A DNA stretch of 64,000 nt from Loxodes magnus (taxonomy: Eukaryota; Ciliophora; Karyorelictea; Loxodida; Loxodidae), in NCBI GenBank assembly GCA_946699065.1, contig CAMPDV010000120.1, forward strand, positions 248,001 to 312,000, written 5' to 3'. Both the position numbers and the translations under genes were made by a program. Of this stretch, positions 36,633 to 47,739 are shown in pieces. Numbering within the stretch: the first letter of the stretch is position 1; the number at the start of each line of letters is the position of its first letter. Below the pieces are notes generated by a model. That model was not told where the DNA came from, ran no database searches, and was given only the letters and a program-made list of their open reading frames with translations.

Positions 36633-37487
36633 ATGGAAAAACTATGTGAGTGGTGCGAAAGTAAAGAAGCAAAGTTTTTCTGCTAATTTTGCAAGATTTC
36701 TTTATGTGCTAAGGATCTGGAGACCCATTTTAATTTTACTTAAAAACATAGTAAGGAGCACATTATTCCAATTTAAAATAATTATTAAAAGCCTAAAACA
36801 ATGTAAATAATAGTTAAGACATTGACAGGAAAACAAATAAATTTAATAGTATTTCCTACTGATAGTATTTTGAGGGTAAAAAGTTAAATTCAAGATAAAG
36901 AAGGAAATTCTCCTGATTAATAGAGATTGATTTATGCTGGAAAATAATTAGAAGATGAAAGAACTTTATCTGATTATAATATTTAGAACGAATCAACACT
37001 TGATTTAGTTGTAAGATTAAAAGTTAATATGTAAATATTTATTAGAAATCTAGCAGGAAAATAAATCACCTTAGACGTTGAACCTTCAGATTCAATCGAA
37101 AATGTCAAAGCGAAAATTTAAGATAATGATGGAACTCCTCCAAATTAGCAGATATTAATTTTTGCTGGAAAATAATTAGAAGATGGAAGAACTTTATTTG
37201 ATTATAATATTTAGAAAGAATCAACACTTGATTTAGCTGTAAGATTAAGAGGTAATATGTAAATATTTATTAGAAATCTAGTAGGAAAATAAATCACCTT
37301 AGACGTTGAACCTTCAGATTCAATCGAAAACGTTAAAGCGAAAATTTAAGATAATGATGGAACTCCTCCAGATTAACAGAGATTAATATATGCTGGAAAA
37401 TTATTAGAAGATGGAAGATCTTTATCTGATTATAGAATTTAGAGAGAATCAATTTTTTATTTGGTTTGGGGATTAAGAGGCCGCTGA
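36633..37487 (+). CDS. B-box / three-ubiquitin-like protein, gene B (intact)
   Basis: 284 residues, ATG to TGA unbroken under the ciliate code. The B-box at residues 5-39 has C5, C8, C17, C20, C25, D28, H32, H39. Three ubiquitin-like domains start at MQIIVKTLTGKQINLIV, MQIFIRNLAGKQITLDV and MQIFIRNLVGKQITLDV. The last two keep EPSDSIENVKAKIQD, the I44 and K48 positions and the LSDY/LFDY loop. K6 is Arg in the last two, K33 is Asn, and K63 is Lys in domain 2 but Arg in domain 3. Domain ends are LKVN, LRGN and LRGR, so no di-glycine survives. It is closest in the window to canonical ubiquitin with an intact frame. Partner copy: 56553-57403. Confidence 0.9.
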
Positions 37488-37807
37488 AGAAAAACTATTA
37501 AAAATTTACTATATCTTAAATTAAATAGCTTTAAAATATTTTAATTATATTTTTAAATACAAATAAATAAATATAACAAATAAATTTAATTGTTTTTCTA
37601 TGTTTTTTATATAAACTTGCTTAAAAATTAAATTAAATAGCTTTGTTAAATTATTCTCAAAAGGTGCTAAATTTTAAATATTACTATATTTTATATTACT
37701 TCGTTATTAAATTTTTAAGTTAAAGTTAATAAATATATAAAATATAAGCATTTCTTGTTTATTCACAATTAGACTCTAAATCATTTATTATAATATATAA
37801 ATAGACT
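37488..37807. other. AT-rich 3' flank of gene B
   Basis: No gene. Inverted copy at about 56.24-56.55 kb. Confidence 0.5.
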
Positions 37808-39905
37808 GGCTTTAACAAGAGCTTTTTACCACTTCCTAAGAGCAGGAGAGCAAATCAGAAACTCCTTTTCTTATAGATCTTAATTTTAACTAAACATTTT
37901 TCAAAAGACAAACAATTATCCAGCAGAGAGGAAACTTATTAAATAAGAAAAAAGATTCACAATAACCAAATTAAGTGGATTTTCAGAGTATGATTATAGA
38001 AAAAATTTAAAATATGTAATAAGAAATTTAATAACTATCAGTACAGTTGCACTCATTTAAGTAAAAATTTAATGCCTTATAGCTAGCATTAATTGCTAAA
38101 ACATGAAAATAGCAAACCCAAATCTGAATATGAGACCATCCTCAATTCTAAGAACTTAATTTTCGAATAAAGTAGACAGACTAAAAGTTAATATTTGTAG
38201 GCTTAAGATAATCTACAGAAGTGATAAAAAGAAAAAATTTAAAGAAAATGAAAGATTTAAACTTTAATAAAAATTGGTAATTATCTGAATTTTAGTCAAA
38301 TACTTATTATAAGGCATTTTAAAATGGATAATGATTGATTCATTATCATGTAGCATAAAAAAGAGTAATACTATGAATGGTATAGAAAATTGGTTAAAAT
38401 TAAAAATGAAAGAGTAGGCTAGGCATGATCGCTTAATAAATATTGCTAGATTTTGAACCAGTATACACAAGTTTGAAAACTCATAACTTATTTTTAATAA
38501 TCTTGAGTGGTTGAACTATGGTTATTAAATAGAAAAATTTATGTTAGAGAGTAAAAAACTACCGATTGGCCAGCACCGAGTACCAATTTGTATAGCAAAT
38601 TGGAAATCTAATTGGATGATGATTAAAGCTCTATCAAAAGCTAAAGTAATAAAAATCATAAGTGATTTTTGAAGAGTGAAACAGCGATATAAATCGTTCA
38701 TTATTCGAAAATCTAGATATTGATATCTTTTATAAAAATGGAAATATAAGGGGGTGCATTAGAATGAAAATATATTTCTAACAGCCAAAGTAAGCTCTTC
38801 CTATCTTCAAATAGGGAAATAAAAGCAATTGACGAAATTGGTGTCCTATTACTTTATTAAATTGCTTATTTAAATTTTATGACAAAACAATAGCACCTTT
38901 GCAATTATATATATGGGCTTAATATTCAACATCCAGTTTAAATTTTATTTCTTTGTAAACACTCAATTATTTAACAAATTTGAAATATCTAATAGATTAT
39001 TGACTTTCATAGAAGATTATAGCATAAAAAAAGACTATTAGCCACACATTAGACATAGAGAAAATATTTGATAGCATTTCCAGAAAATTGCTCTTTGATT
39101 GTCTTAGAAGACTTTTAGTTCTTAAAAAAATACTTAAAAACTATCTAAAGATACGATATCTTTTTTCTTGAATAAAGCTTAACATTAAAGTAGCTAAATA
39201 TGAAGTGATAGAATTTTTGAAGAAAAAAGGAGATTATAATAACATAAATTTAAATATCAAATGTATTTCAATAGCATAAAAGATGAAATCACTTACCTAG
39301 GATTTAAATTAGGAAATAATTAGGATGCTTTTCCTTAAGTCACCCATAATAAATTCAATAAGTAATTTATAAAGGAGACAATAATCTATCTATGAACTGA
39401 GAACATATTCGAGCAATTTTTAGTTTAAATTCAATTAACGACACATTAATATTTAAGTCAATACATTTGCTTATATGGCTAAGATTTTGATGAATTTGAT
39501 CACATTTTCAATTGATTTTATTACACAATATTCTTTAGTAATTTAATGACCATCACATTTTTATTAGAAAATCTTCCAAAAAACTAATATTATATGATTA
39601 AAACTGAGTTAATTACAGATTGACTAAAATTAAAATTCCAAAAGTTGATAAATTTATTTAAACTTTATAATAAGGATCTAAGAAAGAGAAGGTTGGAAAT
39701 TTTCAAATTCCAAGAAGAAAATCAAATAAATCTCTTTAGTCAAGATTAAGAAAGTGAGCAGGATGAATTATAATGAGAAGCTTGATTTATGCTAAAGAAT
39801 TTTTAATTTAGCATATGTCATGATTTAAATAACATAGTTATGCCTTTAGGTTCAAATATTCAAAATATTGAAGCTTTTTTAATATTATTATTATTATTAT
39901 TATAT
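37808..39905 (+). mobile_element. LINE 3 remnant, internally shortened, (TTA)n tail
   Basis: It opens with the ORF1 leader (TGFNKSFLPLPKSRRANQKL) and later carries reverse-transcriptase blocks: RNWCPITLLNCLFKF at about 38840, SHTLDIEKIFDSISRKLLFD at about 39040, and DEITYLGFKLGNN at about 39285. It ends in TTATTATTATTATTATTATA at 39884-39904. At 2.1 kb it is too short for a full element, and frames change often. It is a different sequence from LINE 1, though related. Its first 320 bp are also present, inverted, at 55.92-56.24 kb. Confidence 0.7.
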
Positions 39906-39915
39906 AATTTAAAAT

Positions 39916-40128
39916 ATGGACAGTGAGTTTTAAGCTAGTCTCTAGCTTGAGACTCAATATCAGAAGAAGCGAGTCTTATTCTGTAGTCCGCGCCTCAGAT
40001 GCTCTCCTATTCACTATGCCGTCAACTTGGATAGGAGCTTGGTGGAAAGCAAGGCATAGCTGAGGCAAAAATAAACTAAGATTTTTAACTATAGAAGATA
40101 CTCAAGACTGATTTTTTTACTAGAATGA
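39916..40128 (+). other. GC-richer segment with nested self-complementary stems
   Basis: Directly after the LINE 3 tail comes a patch clearly richer in G+C than its surroundings. It contains three perfect 7-bp complementary pairs: GCCTCAG (39992)/CTGAGGC (40060), CTCCTAT (40004)/ATAGGAG (40031) and CTATGCC (40014)/GGCATAG (40053). The second and third interleave, so they could form a pseudoknot inside the first. A 70-codon open frame (39916-40128, MDSEFQASLQ...) also spans it, so coding cannot be excluded. Confidence 0.55.
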
Positions 40129-40305
40129 GAATTCCAAGAATTTCAACTCCGGCCTTAGACAGAATCACAAGAATAGAGAGAAGAAGGTTTCACATTTGTA
40201 AATTAAAACGAGGAGAAAAAAGTATCAAGACTATTTTATTAAAACATTATTCCGTGGATAGCCTAAAATTGTAGATCCACATTAATTAATTTATTTATTT
40301 ATAAA

Positions 40306-40720
40306 ATGGATGTCGGTCGCGTCAGATAAATTAGTAGATAATCTGTTGCATTGTATACTGCATTGCGAGTAATCTCGCACTAGATACCATCACGCGGAAG
40401 GGTGGATAAGCTCAGTTGAGACATGCCTAACTAACCCGAGGGTTCTCTCTAGCAATATGAAACTTTGTCTGACGGACCTAAATGACTTAATAACTGTTCT
40501 TATTTAGACCTTATTCAAGAAGACTGTAGCTTTTGATTCAAGATTCGAGAGAAATCTTTAATAAGAAGATTCCCCATTTGGAGAAGATGAAGTGACTCTT
40601 TGTATGAATAGAATGAAATTAAGCTTTTAGAACATTTTTCTTAATATTAAATATTAATATTGAATAAGCTGCACGCCAACGAGGTGCTATGCACTCTATA
40701 ATCATTCTTATTTATTTATA
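40306..40720 (+). mobile_element. SINE-like element S, copy 2
   Basis: About 400 bp from ATGGATGTCGGTCGCG to ACTCTATAATC plus a TTATTTATTTAT tail. It has the hairpin GCGAG-TAA-CTCGC at 40365-40377. An AAGCTCAGTTGAG stretch near 40408 resembles a tRNA A box, but no convincing B box lies at the right distance, so pol III origin is unproven. Copy 3 follows directly in the same orientation. Confidence 0.75.
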
Positions 40721-40747
40721 TCTTATTTTCTATTTATTATATAAAAT

Positions 40748-41150
40748 ATGTATGTCAGCCGTGATCAGTAGAACTAGTAAATAATCTTGGGCAGTGTATA
40801 CTGTATTGCGAATAATCTCATACTAGGTATCTCCACAAGGAAGGGCAAATAATCTCGGAAGAGATAAGCGTAACTTTCCCAAGGCTTTCGCTAGCAGTAT
40901 GAATGTTTGACTGAAAGGCCTGCTAATCTTTGTTTTAATAACTAATTCCTATAATGATCTTATTCAAGAAGACTGGAATATTTTATTCAAGATTTAAGAA
41001 TTATTTTTAATAAGAGATTCACCATTTAGAGAAGCTGACTTGACTCTTTGGATGAATAGAATGATAACAAGTAGTATGAGAGCATTTTTTTAATATTAAT
41101 ATAGAAAAAGCTGCGCATGAACGAGGTGCTACGCACTCTATAATCATATT
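40748..41150 (+). mobile_element. SINE-like element S, copy 3
   Basis: Diverged copy (ATGTATGTCAGCC start, CACTCTATAATCAT end) right after copy 2, with small indels relative to it. It is more worn than copies 1, 2 and 4. Confidence 0.72.
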
Positions 41151-41399
41151 TATTTAATTTTGCAAATTAGTCTTATAATTAGTCATTTTAAACTTAAAGA
41201 TCTTCCTAAATTTATTTGTAGAAATTTCTTATTTCTGAGAATGAATTAAAAATAATTATATTAATTACTAATATTTCTTTAATTTCTTTTATAATAATGT
41301 CAAATTTTACTATTAAGTTGAATTTGCTATTTTAATTAAATTTACTCTTTAATTCCTATTAAGAAATTATTTTACATTTCTTAGAAACCTTAAAACTTT

Positions 41400-41760
41400 A
41401 AATATTTTCCAAAATATCTTACATGTTTAAGATATTTTGGATACAATTTAAGAGTTTTTGGTGTAATCTGGTTCTTTGTCTATGAGTATATTTATAGATA
41501 TTTATAGTGTTATTAGTTAATGTCAATATTTTAAAGATAGCATAGTTGTTTTTAAAATAATTGTAAGAATCTTACTAATTGATATCTTCATACTGCTTTA
41601 TAATAAACTCCTTAATAGATTTATAATCCTTTTTAACTAATTTAAGTTGTAAGCAGTTCAAAATTACGCTTTAGAACCTATCTATATACAGTCTACTTGA
41701 TAGCAGTCTCTTTATCCTGGATAAAGAAGAGTCGTTAAGAGTACTCTTGCAATATTTTAT
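41400..41760 (-). pseudogene. Decayed relative of the 85-residue ORF
   Basis: The minus strand reads a match to LQEYS, then DKETAIKQTVYRQVLKRNFE and LTTQISQK, in the order of the intact ORF at 27126 (YQEYNLSDFSLSGNKEAVVK). There are frame changes and a TGA. It lies head to head with gene C. Confidence 0.4.
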
Positions 41761-41859
41761 ATTAGCTTATTTTATAATTACTATAAAATAATAAAAAATA
41801 AAATTTAAGTTACAATATAATTTATTTAAAACCTTATTTTCATTATTTTTATAAGTAAA

Positions 41860-42485
41860 ATGGAAAAACTATGTGAGTGGTGCAAAAGTAAAAAGCGAAA
41901 TTTTTCTGCTAATTTTGCAAAAAAACTTTATGCGCTAAGGATTTGCTAATCCATTTTAATTTTAATTAAAAACATAGTAAGGAGCACATTATTCCAATTT
42001 AAAATAATTAGTAAAAGACTAAAACAATGTAAATAATAGTTTAAACATTGACAGGAAGAAAAATAAATTTAATAGTATTTCCTACTGATAGTATTTTGAA
42101 AATAAAAAGTTAAATTCAAGATAAAGAAGGAACTCCTCCTGATTAATAGAGATTGATTTATGCTGAAAAATAATTAGAAGATGGAAGAACTTTATCTGAT
42201 TATAAAATAACAGCTGAATAAACAATTAATTTTATGCAAAGACTTCTTGGTGGTATGCAAGTATTCATAAGAAACTTAACTGGTAAGACTGTATCTCTTG
42301 ATGTTGTAAAAACTGATACCATTTTAAAGGTAAAATAAAAATACTAAGAAAAGGAAGCAGTTCCAGTTGAACATTAAGTATTTATAGTTGGTGGGAAGGA
42401 GTTAGAAAATAATAAAACTTTGGAATATTATTTAATAACAGCTGACTATACAATTAATTTATTGCAAAGACTTCCTGGCTGCTGA
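41860..42485 (+). pseudogene. B-box / tandem ubiquitin-like gene C, one frameshift (right arm)
   Basis: Mirror partner of intact gene A. A single-base loss inside the B-box (41890-41900 region) shifts the frame after MEKLCEWCKSK. The two ubiquitin-like domains that follow are fully open, with LIYAEKQLEDGRTLSDYKI in domain 1, the LLGG-Met joint and the LPGC end. Total length is 626 bp against 627 for gene A. The upstream match with gene A stops about 45 bp before the ATG, so this is also where the arm homology ends. Confidence 0.85.
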
Positions 42486-42977
42486 AATAACTTAAACATC
42501 TTTAGATAAAATTAAAATATTATAATTTTGCACTATTATAAACCTAATAAATAGCAAAAAAATAAGTTGAATGTTATGGTAAAAGATTAACTTTATAAAA
42601 CAAATCTGAATCATAAATATAAGTTATATAAAATTGATAGCATTAATGATTATTTTATTAATTAAAGATTATTATTAGAACATAAAATCTTTATTGTTTC
42701 ATTAAAATTAAAAAAAGGCCTATAAAATCATTTATTTTCACTTAAATAAAATAAATTTAAATTTTAAGAGAAGATCTAATAACATTGATAAAGTAACTTC
42801 TAAATAATTAACAAAAAAACTAGATGAATATTAAACTTAATTTATATTATTTTACATCTGCTTATTAAAATAAAAGTATTTATCATATATAAAGAATGAG
42901 TTATAGTAAAGATTTGATTTATTAAGAAACTTTAGATTTATAAGAATTAAATTTTTAAATAAAAAGTTATGAGTTTA

Positions 42978-43567
42978 TATATATATAGTAAACTAAAAGT
43001 AATTAAAGTTTAGCATTCCCTGGATTTTCAACCAGGTTTTTGCTACCATTTTTTTAGCGTGGATGGATACCACGCCATTTCTTTTTGTGGATGGAACCAC
43101 TGAGAATCTTCTGTCTTTTATAAGAATATCTTCTTCTTGTAAATTCCCGTTTCGGTGATTCAGAGTCTGCTAAGCATTCTTAACGTTCTTTGTTGTTCTT
43201 TCATCTAAATTTATCTCCACTGATCGCAATTTTGTAATAGGTGTCACTTTGATTTGCAATAATAGCAATTTTTGATTGGTCTTTTCTTGAATCTCTTCAG
43301 AAATACTTTTTTTTCAAGTTAATCGATTCTTTGGAGTAATTCTTTATTAATCTTTTCGTCATTCTATTTTTCTTGGATGTTTGTTTATGTAGAAACTTTT
43401 TCAATAATCATATTTTGTTCTTGCTTAAAATTCGATTGAGATTATTCATATAGTTACTATTCCGTGACTAAATTATTTTAAATCAATTGTCGTCTTATTA
43501 TTAGTAGCTCGTTGTTTTAATCTTCGATAGTATTCATTAGTTCTCTTATTTTTTCCCCTTGATTGTA
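42978..43567 (-). mobile_element. ORF1-type retroposon H7, 5'-truncated, 28-bp target duplication; absent from left arm
   Basis: Perfect 28-bp direct repeats at 42950-42977 and 43568-43595 flank 590 bp, and the left arm has one copy (32804-32831). A (TA)n tail at the left end fixes the minus orientation. The 3' UTR hairpins GCGTGG/CCACGC (43057-43075) and CCTGG/CCAGG (43019-43036) match those of H3 and H8. Upstream is Lys/Glu/Asn-rich coil-like coding without a clear knuckle. The long target duplication and truncated 5' end are typical of target-primed reverse transcription. Confidence 0.85.
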
Positions 43568-43665
43568 AATTTTTAAATAAAAAGTTATGAGTTTAAATAA
43601 ATTAAATTTAAGCATTAAAAAGTATTTTAGGAGTATATATAATTAAAACTTAATATGCTAGAAAA

Positions 43666-44620
43666 ATTAATAAAAAATGGTGGAAGGCTTTAGATCTGTT
43701 TTTTACACCACCTCCTAAAAATAGAAGAGAAAACCGAAAACCATTAACTTTCTCTCGCTTAACCTTAATATCCTGGAACCTAGTCCAACCAGGAAGAATA
43801 GCAACATTTTAAGAAAGCCTAACACGTGGAAACCCCTACCTCAGAAGAGAAACCGAGAAAGCAGATGAAGTCTGCTCTCCACCAGGAGGTGTCGGAGTTT
43901 AATCCTTCTGGCCAGATGAGCATGGAACAGCTCATCAAAGTGGTGCTGAACCTCCAGGAAGAAGTTAGGAAGCTTCGTAAAGAGAATGACAAACTATCAC
44001 AAATGATACAGCACGGACTGTAAGACACATTAGACCTCAGAATGTCTAACTAGGAAAGAGAGATCGATGTTCTATGGAAGTACTAACAAGAACAGTTTAG
44101 TCAGATAAATTCCCAAGTTCAGTAGATCCAAGCCCAGAGCTAGTAGTTTGAAAACATTTTCCAAAGTCAAAAGAGTCTCCACAGCTAGCAGATTCTATCA
44201 GAATAGAATTTCAGTTCCGATAAGATGGAAATAGAAAAGAATTCCAAACCGGATCAATAAAAAGGACCTAAGATAAGGAAACTATGCTACTACTGCAAAA
44301 GTAAATATCATTTGTGGAAGAACTGTGGATAATTCGGAAAAGTAAAGGAAAATTCATGGAAAAAGCAAGTTATACAGTAGATTAAAAAAAGGAAAAACCA
44401 AATCTGATGTAGAGAGAATGGAAAAGTTTATAGATTGAAAACGGACCTTGAATTGGAAATATTGGGAAAAACGATAAACGAATGAAATGACAAAAGAAGG
44501 AAGACAAGAAATACAAGACTCGCGAGTTCTGGAGCTCGTTAAAAACTAGGCTCAAACTTAAAAACTTCTTTTAAGCGGTGACTGTCTGGATCCGCTAAAC
44601 AATTTATTTAATAATAATAA
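43666..44620 (+). mobile_element. ORF1-only retroposon H4 with target duplication (right arm)
   Basis: 955 bp between direct repeats TATGCTAGAAAA (43654-43665, 44621-44632), with a (TAA)n tail at 44609-44620. Coding starts at ATG 43677 (MVEGFRSVFYTTSQKQKRKP) and changes frame once. It then stays open to TGA 44405-44407 through SALHQEVSEFNPSGQMSMEQ, a coil (LNLQEEVRKLRKENDKLSQM, then Gln-rich) and the CCHC knuckle CYYCKSKYHLWKNC, ending RKNQI. It has a 210-bp 3' UTR. There is no endonuclease or RT, so this is an ORF1-only, half-LINE-like element. A nucleic-acid-binding role follows from the knuckle. Confidence 0.87.
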
Positions 44621-45079
44621 TATGCTAGAAAAGTAATAAAATGTTTATTAAATTTTAAATTATATTACTGTAATTAATTTTAATTATAGAAAGAAATCCA
44701 CTTAATAAATTTAAAAATTAAGAGATAGAATATAGAGTTTTAGAATTTAATTACAATCGTAATATCCAAACGAAACTATAATAGTGTTGGAACTCCTTCA
44801 TAAAAGAAGTGATTATTATTATAGAGAAATTGTTGGAGATAGAGCAAACTAATGATTTTATTAAATCATGCTAATAAACAGAATAAATGATTGTTTGGAG
44901 TTATTTTCAGTTTTTCATTAACTAACAATAATATAACAAAAAGCAAAAATCTAACTTCTAATAATTCCTCATATCAGTTCTATAATATATTTTAAGAGAT
45001 ACATTTTTAAATTAAAAAATCATAGATTATAGAGCATGTAATCATATGCTTTTCTCAAATTACTTCTTTTCCATTTGAG

Positions 45080-47060
45080 TAATTTATTGGTCTTTCATTT
45101 TTTTACTTGAAAATTGCTAATCTTCTCTTCTATAGTTGCTTATGAAAGACTTTGACTAATTTAACTACTTTAGAAAGCTAATTTCTTGAGAAATTCTAAT
45201 TTATATAAATTTAATAAATGAAATTAGTTTCTTCTAATCCTTCTCAAAAGTAACTAATGGTTAGATAATTTACAAAATGAATTTCTATAGCGAAGACAAT
45301 TAAAAGCCTGTTAAATTAATTAAAATCTTAGTTATTTATATTAATATACTTGATTAAATATAAATGTGACGTTAACTGGGCTCATATTATAAATTAAAAG
45401 AGCAAGTTATCAGTTTATAGATGGAAATAATTTCTTGAGTAAGATGTTTATTCAATTTCGTGTATTATGCTTAAGGAAACACACTTTAGTTATTTTATAC
45501 TTGATCTATTATTCTTTTTGTAGTAGGCAAAGTGTTTTCCTTAGAAGACATTCTTAGAAGAATTTGCTTTTGTTTTTATAAGTGAGATGCTTATTAAAAT
45601 CTTGAAGAGTATGAGTTTTTAAGTTGATACATTTAGATGTTTTTACTTAAATCTCTAATATTGTAAGTATATTAAGAGCATTTTGGCATTATCTGAGTCA
45701 GGATTCTCTTAAATAATTTCGTTTAACTTAAAGTAAAAGCGCATGAACTTCATTGTTTCTAAGTGGAAAAAAAAGGAAGTAAGATAAATAAAGCAAGACT
45801 ATTAAAATTAGATTTAGAAGATCTAAAGTTCATTATTGGTTTTAGTCTTTAAGATTTAGTTATTTTATTAATAATTCCTTTATGTCCTGATAAAGTAGTC
45901 TAAGGTGTAATATTATTACCATATTCTGCTTTAGGTAAAATGAAAGTTCTACAAAGTGTTTTAAAATTATGTGGCGAAATAACTACCTACTTAGATATTA
46001 TTGTAATAGCTTTAGAGATTGCTAGTCTGAAATCAGAGACTTTTGCTGCACAGTAGAGTTTATAGTTTTATCTTTCTCGTAATTAATACTCTAGGTAAGT
46101 AATTACTTATTTTTAGTTAGTTGGCTATCCATTAAGGATTACATTTATTTATTTTCTTCTTCCTTTTTTAGGAAATTTACTACCTCACATTTGAAAACGT
46201 TTAAGCTAAGCTTTACCCAAGAGGGAACTTAAACTGTGGCTTATAGTAATTTTTGAGCATTCGCTTATGAATTCGAAAGTCCTATTAAACGAACCGCAAG
46301 TCCTCGTACTTCAAAAGTTGTTGAGCATATAGTAAATCCATACTCTTTTTAGTTTTCTTCTTGGTATCTAATAAATATGTCATAATATAAAATAGTAAGC
46401 ATAGAATCCATTACCACTTTCTTGTAGAACTTTATTATTAATTTTAATTGATTTTGTAAGACTATCATCAATAATAAATAGCATCAATATTTCATAAAAT
46501 AATCCTAAACCAAAAATTAAGTTTAAGAGCAACCTCAGTCTTCTCAAATAGTCGCAAAGCAATTTCCTTGATACAGCATAGAACATTTTCTTAGCATCAA
46601 CTAAAATGGCTATTAGTTATTTTTTATGTGACCATTTACGTAGCAAATCAATAATCTATTAAATACATAAAATTAGTTAGGCTGTAGAATGTTTACGAAT
46701 AAATCCAAATTAAGCTGATGCGAAATAATTCGATTATAAGTGTATTTATATAATCTTAAGGTTATTGCTTTACCATTTATTTTTAATAAACAATTTAGTA
46801 AAGCAACTGGGCGTCAGTTACGCTAAACACTCTTCCTTCTCTGATTAAAAATAGAAAGAATATTTACTTCCTTTATTGCATTTGGTATAGTAAAGGTTCT
46901 TAACATATTATTTATAAAATTTGAAATCATTTAAAGCAAATCTTCGCCTGCATATTTGATAAGTTCCGCTTTGATACTGTCATTTCCTGAAGCTTTGTTG
47001 TTTGTCTAATTTATCTATTATTTTAAAATTCTAAATCTGTAAAAAGAGTAATATTTAAAA
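45080..47060 (-). mobile_element. LINE 1 ORF2: reverse transcriptase region (right arm)
   Basis: Inverted copy of 29340-31320. The block at 46380-46586 translates identically to its left-arm partner. It has the same broken RT blocks, so the element was already inactive before the palindrome formed. Confidence 0.75.
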
Positions 47061-47739
47061 ATTGGCTTAGTTTATTTACTATAAAAGGTTTATTTTAATA
47101 TATTTCATCAATTTATTCTTAACTTAAGTTTAAAGGCTTATTAAAAACTTGATTCTCTATTTTTTATAAATTATTATGTTTAACTTAAATTAAAATTACT
47201 TTTATTACGAACTCTTGCCTCTATTAAGTTTTTACTCTCTTAAGTATATCTTAAGGATTTTATTTATATTGTTATGCGTTTCTTTGGCTTTCTATTTTTC
47301 AATTTTTAAAATTAGTGAAGATGATGTTTTTATTATTTTTTTCTATTATGATTTGGAAACTTCCTAATTATGACTTCCTCGTTAAGACAATTTTTTTAAA
47401 TTGAATATTATCTTTCTTTGCTTAAGCGACTAATTTAAAAAACTTGGTAATTTTTAATAAAGTTTTGATTAATTTTATTGACTAAATGCAGTTTATACAT
47501 TTCAATTAATTAGATTTTAAATAAATTTTTATTAAAACTAAATTATTTTTAGTCCAGTCAAGTTATTAATATTATTAAAATTGCCAACAAAAAGAGTTTA
47601 GCAATAACTTATTGTTAATGGATCCTGTAATTAAGATATTTTAAAGAGTAAACTTCATTATTATTCTAATAAACATCTTTTTAAATCATATTTCAAGGTA
47701 CAATTTGATGGAAAACGATCAGTATAAAGTCTAGAATTT

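Noticed and set aside
39992-40066. tRNA-like gene (75 nt, 7-bp closing stem)
   Set aside because: No T-arm or GTTCRANNC, and the internal stems interleave instead of forming a cloverleaf.
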